Part shown: positions 60,129 through 64,000 of the stretch, one piece after another | How the letters are laid out: the number at the start of each line of letters is the position of its first letter | Numbering within the stretch: position 1 is the first letter of the stretch | Source: Arthrobacter sp042667405 | Lineage (GTDB): Bacteria > Actinomycetota > Actinomycetes > Actinomycetales > Micrococcaceae | NCBI RefSeq assembly: GCF_042667405.1 | Contig: NZ_JBHVAL010000001.1 | Span: 62,001 to 126,000 of the forward strand | Direction: 5' to 3' | Length of the DNA stretch: 64,000 nucleotides | Notes under the pieces: generated by a model | The model's database searches: none | What the model saw: only the letters and a program-made list of their open reading frames with translations | What the model was told of the DNA's origin: nothing | Translations under genes and position numbers: made by a program

Positions 60129-61242
60129 TCACGTTGTCCTTCGCGAAGGAAACGACAGCTTCGACATCATTTGTTTCCAATTCGGCAGTCGAATCAGTCG
60201 ACTGATCGTAGGCAAACGCGTCCATAGATCCGATCCCATCAATTTCTATGACCACGTGTGATAGGGCGGATAACCATTCGACGTTAACGCCACCTTCCGG
60301 GCGCGCGAAGACCCCGGGCGACGGCATACCAATACTTTCGAGAAGTACCAGCAGGTCGCGCGTGCGCTCAAGAGCGGGTAGAGGCACCTCGCAACCCTGT
60401 CCGTCCAGCCAGCCGTTGGGTGTCTCGGCTAGGCGGTGGAGTTGGACGGCGTGCTGCTCGCTGCATTCGAACACCTCAACCCCCGAGACTGCCGAAATGG
60501 ACAAGGGGCCGCTTGAGCCTCGAACTTTGAATGTGCAGGTAATGATGTTCAGCACAGCACTGCCTGGGACATCCAAGGCCGCTTTGAGGTCTGGGATTAT
60601 CGATCCGTTGGGTATCTTGCCGTTGATCGCCCGCCCGGCGCTGAGCCGAAAGGTGAACGTTCCCGCGTCAGTATTTAGCCGCGTCAAGCGCCCTAAGAGG
60701 CGTCCAGACCTGGTGGAGATCTGCGCGTCAAGAGACTTGATGGCTTTGCGTCGTAGCTCCCGCGTATACGTGATTAGATCTTGTCCCGGTCTCCCCATAG
60801 AGACTCGTTCGTCTCCTCGGAATCCTCGGCCAAGGTCTTTGAAGGCGTTCCTGGAACCTTCAGTGAAGTCGTGTCTAATGTCGATTCCGGAAGTTATCTG
60901 ACGGAAGACTTCGTCGATTCGATCCACAGTCGACTTAACCACGTCATCGTCATCTTCATACTCCAAAGCCGGAGCGTAGTCTGGCCGGACCTCGGTATCT
61001 ACCGACCCGTCTTTGAGTTTCATCAAACGAAGCTGAAGAAGATCTTCTAAAAACTTCGGAGTGGGAACGTTATCTCCGGAAACCTCTCTCCAGATGTCCT
61101 TGCCGATCTCAAGAAACAACTTTTGATAGCGCAGCAACTCGGCGAGGCCATTAATGTGCACGCCATCTAGCTCAAACCTGCCGCCACGAAAGACAAGAGC
61201 GCGCGTCTGCTCGCGCCTTTCGTCTTCGTCATGATGGTGCAT
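60121..61242 (-). CDS. first gene of a two-gene accessory cassette
   Basis: This 373-residue protein starts MHHHDEDERREQTRALVFRG and has an acidic helical part (EYEDDDDVVKSTVDRIDEVF), a beta part (GTFTFRLSAGRAINGKIPNG) and an acidic end. There is no signal peptide or TM. No catalytic motif was found. Base composition is less GC-rich than the host genes. A promoter (61388-61360) and hairpin leader lie upstream. ATG 61242 was chosen because the longer start at 61326 would lie inside the leader hairpin. Confidence 0.6.
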   Translation of the reverse strand: MHHHDEDERREQTRALVFRGGRFELDGVHINGLAELLRYQKLFLEIGKDIWREVSGDNVPTPKFLEDLLQLRLMKLKDGSVDTEVRPDYAPALEYEDDDDVVKSTVDRIDEVFRQITSGIDIRHDFTEGSRNAFKDLGRGFRGDERVSMGRPGQDLITYTRELRRKAIKSLDAQISTRSGRLLGRLTRLNTDAGTFTFRLSAGRAINGKIPNGSIIPDLKAALDVPGSAVLNIITCTFKVRGSSGPLSISAVSGVEVFECSEQHAVQLHRLAETPNGWLDGQGCEVPLPALERTRDLLVLLESIGMPSPGVFARPEGGVNVEWLSALSHVVIEIDGIGSMDAFAYDQSTDSTAELETNDVEAVVSFAKDNVNG

Positions 61243-61289
61243 GGCTAGATTATTGCAGAGTAAAATCACGAATCGGTGACGAGAGACGC

Positions 61290-61326
61290 GTGAAGCCCCG
61301 GAGCGGTTTGCTCGACGGGGCTTCAC
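61290..61326. terminator. strong hairpin in the leader of the cassette
   Basis: GTGAAGCCCCG pairs with CGGGGCTTCAC with an inner GAGC/GCTC. On the plus strand it is followed by TTTGTTTTGGG. On the minus strand there is no T run, so for the cassette it may act as attenuator or leader structure. A second small hairpin CAGACC/GGTCTG lies nearby. Confidence 0.65.
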
Positions 61327-61359
61327 TTTGTTTTGGGCAGACCTGTGGTCTGTAGCTCC

Positions 61360-61388
61360 AGTTTAACAGGTGGATTGGCGGATGACAA
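61360..61388 (-). promoter_or_regulatory. promoter of the accessory cassette
   Basis: On the minus strand TTGTCA (61388-61383), a 17-base spacer and TAAACT (61365-61360) form a good sigma-A-type promoter. It lies between the replication genes and the cassette and points at the latter. Start of transcription is expected near 61353. Confidence 0.6.
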
Positions 61389-61427
61389 GCACGTAATTAC
61401 GCGGATGGAATTCTCGCTTTACTGCGG

Positions 61428-61838
61428 TCACTTTTGCTCGCGTTCAGCCTCGCGTCGGCGCTTGTATGCGGGGTTTTTGAGGTTGCCGTGTGAGTACCAG
61501 GAATCGCCCAAGGGGGACGTGAACTGCGGTCCGGTCACCAGTACTTCGCGGACTTCGGCAACTTCTAGTTCTTCGATGCACTCGGGGCAGGCGCCATCCT
61601 CACAGGGCTTGAACGTGTTCGGCATGATGACCTTCACCAAGGCCCCGCATAGCGCGGCACGGTAGTCCTGCGTCTCTTCGATGAAGTAGGGGTTTTTCAT
61701 CTTGGGTTCGGCGGCTGCGGGGCGTACTGCGTGGATGACACCGGGTTCGTCGTAGTTGCAAGGGACCCATTTTCCGGCTGCCTCGTCTCGGGTCATGCCG
61801 TAGCTGGTGAGGCCGGCGAGGGGTTTGGTGACGTTCAT
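61428..61838 (-). CDS. hypothetical phage protein with Cys pair
   Basis: This 136-residue protein begins NVTKPLAGLTSYGMTRDEAAGKW (in part) and contains CEDGACPECIEELEVAEV, a possible zinc site. The end is basic (AYKRRREAEREQK). It starts in an ATGA overlap with the gene before it. No function is recognised. Confidence 0.6.
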   Translation of the reverse strand: MNVTKPLAGLTSYGMTRDEAAGKWVPCNYDEPGVIHAVRPAAAEPKMKNPYFIEETQDYRAALCGALVKVIMPNTFKPCEDGACPECIEELEVAEVREVLVTGPQFTSPLGDSWYSHGNLKNPAYKRRREAEREQK

Positions 61839-62437
61839 GCTGCCTTCCCAAGTGTGGTTGCGAGGTCGTTGATTGCTGGCCCTTCCCAGCTTGTGTTGCA
61901 GGCGCCGCAGCGTGCTTCGTGTCTTGTCGCGGTGATGGCGGTGTTCCGCACGTATTCGTCTTCGACCCATGTCCATGCGTGGGTGGCGTGGCATGCGGGG
62001 CAGGCGCCTTTCACTTCCAGGCGTGGGACGGGGTTCAGGAGTGCCTCTATCGCGGACGCCCATTTCGTGGCAGACCGGAGGCACCGCTCGGCGCTCTGAC
62101 CGCTCTCGTCCAGATTGGCTGCCTCTGCCCAGCTCAGGAGCTTCTGCTCCGGGGACAGTGCCGGGTTGTCTTTGCCGGTGAGGGCAATGTGCATGGTGTT
62201 GAGGATTTCGCGGATTTCAGACCACAGGGTGACTGCTCCCAGGGCGATAGGGGAGCGTGACCCGGAGGACTTGGCCCCGGTCGCTGCGCGACTTCCCGAG
62301 GCTTGCTCTTGACGAAGCTGGGTGAACAGCGCCAGTTCGGTCGGGTAAGTCACTTGACCTGTTACGGCGTCCACGTGAGTGGTTTTGTGGTCGCGTGTGA
62401 GGCGGTGGACGGTGGAGCGAAGGTCTGCGTGCAACAT
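61835..62437 (-). CDS. hypothetical phage protein with C-terminal zinc ribbon
   Basis: This 200-residue protein has a helical part (~1-140) and a C-terminal CPACHATHAWTW...ARCGACNTSWEG zinc ribbon (two C-x-x-C pairs), like DUF7341-type actinophage proteins. I chose ATG 62437, with AGGAG nine bases upstream. ATG 62467 is another choice. It lies just after the helicase gene and is probably part of DNA replication functions. Confidence 0.65.
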   Translation of the reverse strand: MLHADLRSTVHRLTRDHKTTHVDAVTGQVTYPTELALFTQLRQEQASGSRAATGAKSSGSRSPIALGAVTLWSEIREILNTMHIALTGKDNPALSPEQKLLSWAEAANLDESGQSAERCLRSATKWASAIEALLNPVPRLEVKGACPACHATHAWTWVEDEYVRNTAITATRHEARCGACNTSWEGPAINDLATTLGKAA

Positions 62438-62471
62438 ATGTTGTGTCTCCTGGCGAAGGGTGGTCATGTGG

Positions 62472-63701
62472 CTAGGCTGCGGTTTGGTGGTCGTTGAATC
62501 CGAGGTAGTTCTGTCTTGTGCGTGCGGTGACGGTTTCCCCGGTCCACGGGAAAGCTCCACCGCGCCACAGTTCACGGGGCCACAGACGACCGGCCTCGCG
62601 GTCGCCGCGCCATCGGGTCACCAGCGTCATGTCCGGGTTGTTGGCGTCGGGGTGGAGTCCGAAGCCAAACTCGGGCCAACCCATCAGTGCCGCGGATCCT
62701 CGCGGCGCTAGGTCGCGTACAAGATTTTGAGAGTTTCCCTTGCTGGCGTGACCTTCCATGATGAGGGCGACGCCACGGTCACGGAGGGAGTCCAAGGCCA
62801 TGATCAGCGGAGCAGCTTCCTGGTCGTTGTTGATGCCGGTGGAAACCATCTTGTAGAGCGGGCCGATGGCGAGGACGTCGGGGGAGTGCTCGTCTAGGAG
62901 TCGGTGGACTTCGCCGAGGGTTGCGTCCTTGGTGATGTCGATCCTGCCCTTCGCGTAGATTTCGACGTTCGGTGCCGGGTCAGCGATTCCGTAAGCTGCG
63001 GCTTTGGCTGTCATGCCGCGGACCTGCGCTCGCCACTGCGCCTCGGTGTTTTCGGCGTCAACGACAAGGACCTTCAACGGGTTGTCCAACATGTCCCATG
63101 TGGTCGGGTGGATGCCGGCTGCCATGCAGATCAGCATTTGCCGGATCCAGGTCGTTTTGCCACCTCCTTCGAAGCCTGTGAGGATGAGCCGATCACCACG
63201 CTCCAGCAGGTCTGGGATTAGCCAGTCGTGGTCCTCCTGCACTGCGAGGATGGCTTCCAGTGTCTTTGTGGTCATCCGCTGGGTGCCGCTCGCCGCCAAG
63301 TTCTTTATCGCCTCTGCTGCCGCCTGGGCCGCCTGTGAAGGGTGACGGGTTTCGTCAGTGGCTTCACGCAGCAATGAAGTTGCGATGATTGACAGCTTGC
63401 GGCGGGAAGAGGCCTCCTTCACCTGATCCGCGTAGAAGCTGATGGACTCTGCGGAACCGACTCCCTCCACCATCCTGTGAAGGTCAACAACCTCAATGCC
63501 CCTGGCGCCAAGCTCCTGAGCCCTCGTCCACACACTGAAAGGCTCAACAGGTTCGTCGGCCTTGCGGAGCTGAACGATAGCCCTGAAAACATCCGCGTGG
63601 GTTTTAGATTTGAAGTCGCCGGGTTCGAGTACACCCGACGCGAACCTGATGCTGTCAGGGGTGAGCATGCACGCACCTATAACCAGTTCTTCGGGCGTCA
63701 T
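62472..63701 (-). CDS. DnaB-type helicase / RecA-fold ATPase
   Basis: This 409-residue protein has a DnaB N-terminal domain (TPEELVIGACMLTPDS, ~2-110) and then a RecA-like ATPase with Walker A GFEGGGKTT (~175-183), VLVVDAENTEAQW and a later DVLAIGPLYKM (Walker B). It unwinds DNA at the phage origin. It starts in ATGA overlap with the replication initiator-like gene. It is shorter than classic DnaB, as in RepA/AAA_25-like phage proteins. Confidence 0.82.
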   Translation of the reverse strand: MTPEELVIGACMLTPDSIRFASGVLEPGDFKSKTHADVFRAIVQLRKADEPVEPFSVWTRAQELGARGIEVVDLHRMVEGVGSAESISFYADQVKEASSRRKLSIIATSLLREATDETRHPSQAAQAAAEAIKNLAASGTQRMTTKTLEAILAVQEDHDWLIPDLLERGDRLILTGFEGGGKTTWIRQMLICMAAGIHPTTWDMLDNPLKVLVVDAENTEAQWRAQVRGMTAKAAAYGIADPAPNVEIYAKGRIDITKDATLGEVHRLLDEHSPDVLAIGPLYKMVSTGINNDQEAAPLIMALDSLRDRGVALIMEGHASKGNSQNLVRDLAPRGSAALMGWPEFGFGLHPDANNPDMTLVTRWRGDREAGRLWPRELWRGGAFPWTGETVTARTRQNYLGFNDHQTAA

Positions 63702-64000
63702 CGGTTCACCCACGCATACCCGGCTGGCACTGACTGCCCCGTCTCTGGTGCCGGCTTGGCCCAGTCCTTCGCATTACGCATCCACGTGTACCAAGCCCTG
63801 CTCCAGTCCGTAAACATGCTTCCTTTCGCTGCGTGATGGTCAAGAAACCGTGCGGTCTGATCGGCGAGGTCAACTGTGATGTTGTTGTCTTTCGCCCAAG
63901 CCCGCATTGCGTCGGTGATGGGTAGTGTTTCGGGGCATGCTGATTTTCGTTTTGTCGGGTTTATCTTTTTATCTTCGTTAGAAGATGTAGCTGTAGTAGT
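63698..64000 (-). CDS. phage replication initiator-like protein (C-terminal part)
   Basis: The last 100 residues are in the window and the 5' end lies beyond base 64,000. A Lys/Ser/Thr-rich linker (NEDKKINPTKRKSACPE) is followed by PITDAMRAWAKDNNITVDLADQ and WSRAWYTWMRNAKDW. This is the usual C-terminus of winged-helix replication proteins before the helicase. The frame is open to the edge. The N-terminal HTH cannot be seen here. Confidence 0.65.
   Translation of the reverse strand, partial: TTTATSSNEDKKINPTKRKSACPETLPITDAMRAWAKDNNITVDLADQTARFLDHHAAKGSMFTDWSRAWYTWMRNAKDWAKPAPETGQSVPAGYAWVNR

Noticed and set aside
60121..61242. Calling the cassette a known defence system (for example CBASS, Gabija or TA)
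   Set aside because: No nuclease, cyclase, ATPase or TM effector motif can be seen in either protein, so naming a system would be invention.
30600..64000. Integrase or phage repressor within the prophage part
   Set aside because: No protein shows the Arg-His-Arg-Tyr or serine recombinase motifs, and the HTH proteins are too small for a CI-type repressor. These genes are expected beyond the window.
1..64000. CRISPR arrays or insertion sequences
   Set aside because: No regularly spaced repeats, no transposase motif and no IS-type terminal repeats were seen.

Overview
The window is a piece of an actinobacterial chromosome, high in GC and most like the Arthrobacter/Paenarthrobacter group (Micrococcales). 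This is inferred from gene order and protein character, not from a database search. Bases 1 to about 30,584 are host sequence. From about 30,585 to the end is the left part of an integrated siphovirus-type prophage, whose right end lies outside the window.

Host part. Bases 1-12,707 are the division and cell wall (dcw) cluster: murF (3' end), mraY, murD, ftsW, murG, murC, ftsQ, ftsZ, pgeF, yggS, sepF, yggT and divIVA, all on the plus strand and mostly translationally coupled. They make lipid II, flip and polymerise it, build the Z-ring and direct polar growth. Next come lspA, rluD, dnaE, a minus-strand flavin reductase, a membrane protein, hisD and nrdR. A minus-strand group follows (SDR, polyphosphate glucokinase, map), then a small SPOR-like gene, panB, glnA2, glnE, a GNAT gene and a small hypothetical gene. 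The glnA2-glnE order predicts glnA1 next, facing the other way. Only the last seven codons and the stop of such a gene are present (30,561-30,584), directly followed by phage DNA.

Prophage part. At the left end are an attL-like junction, repeats and an Xis-like HTH gene. A cargo block (30.7-36.7 kb) follows, mostly on the plus strand: two lipoproteins, four membrane-anchored proteins, HTH and zinc-binding-type proteins. Nearly every separately transcribed cargo gene has a TANNNT box 7-8 bases before its ATG, the signature of leaderless lysogen expression. From 36.7 kb to the end everything is on the minus strand. In transcription order it runs: replication genes, a two-gene cargo cassette with its own promoter, small zinc proteins, a folded RNA-like element, tRNA-Tyr, a metallophosphoesterase, two overlapping HNH nucleases, terminases, portal, MuF-like protein, scaffold, capsid, connectors, major tail protein, frameshifted tail chaperones, tape measure, minor tail proteins and a lysis cassette. 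No integrase or repressor is inside the window.

The most interesting items are integration into the end of glnA1, the leaderless cargo block, a 97-base three-way-junction element at 59,057-59,153, and the cassette at 59,703-61,388.
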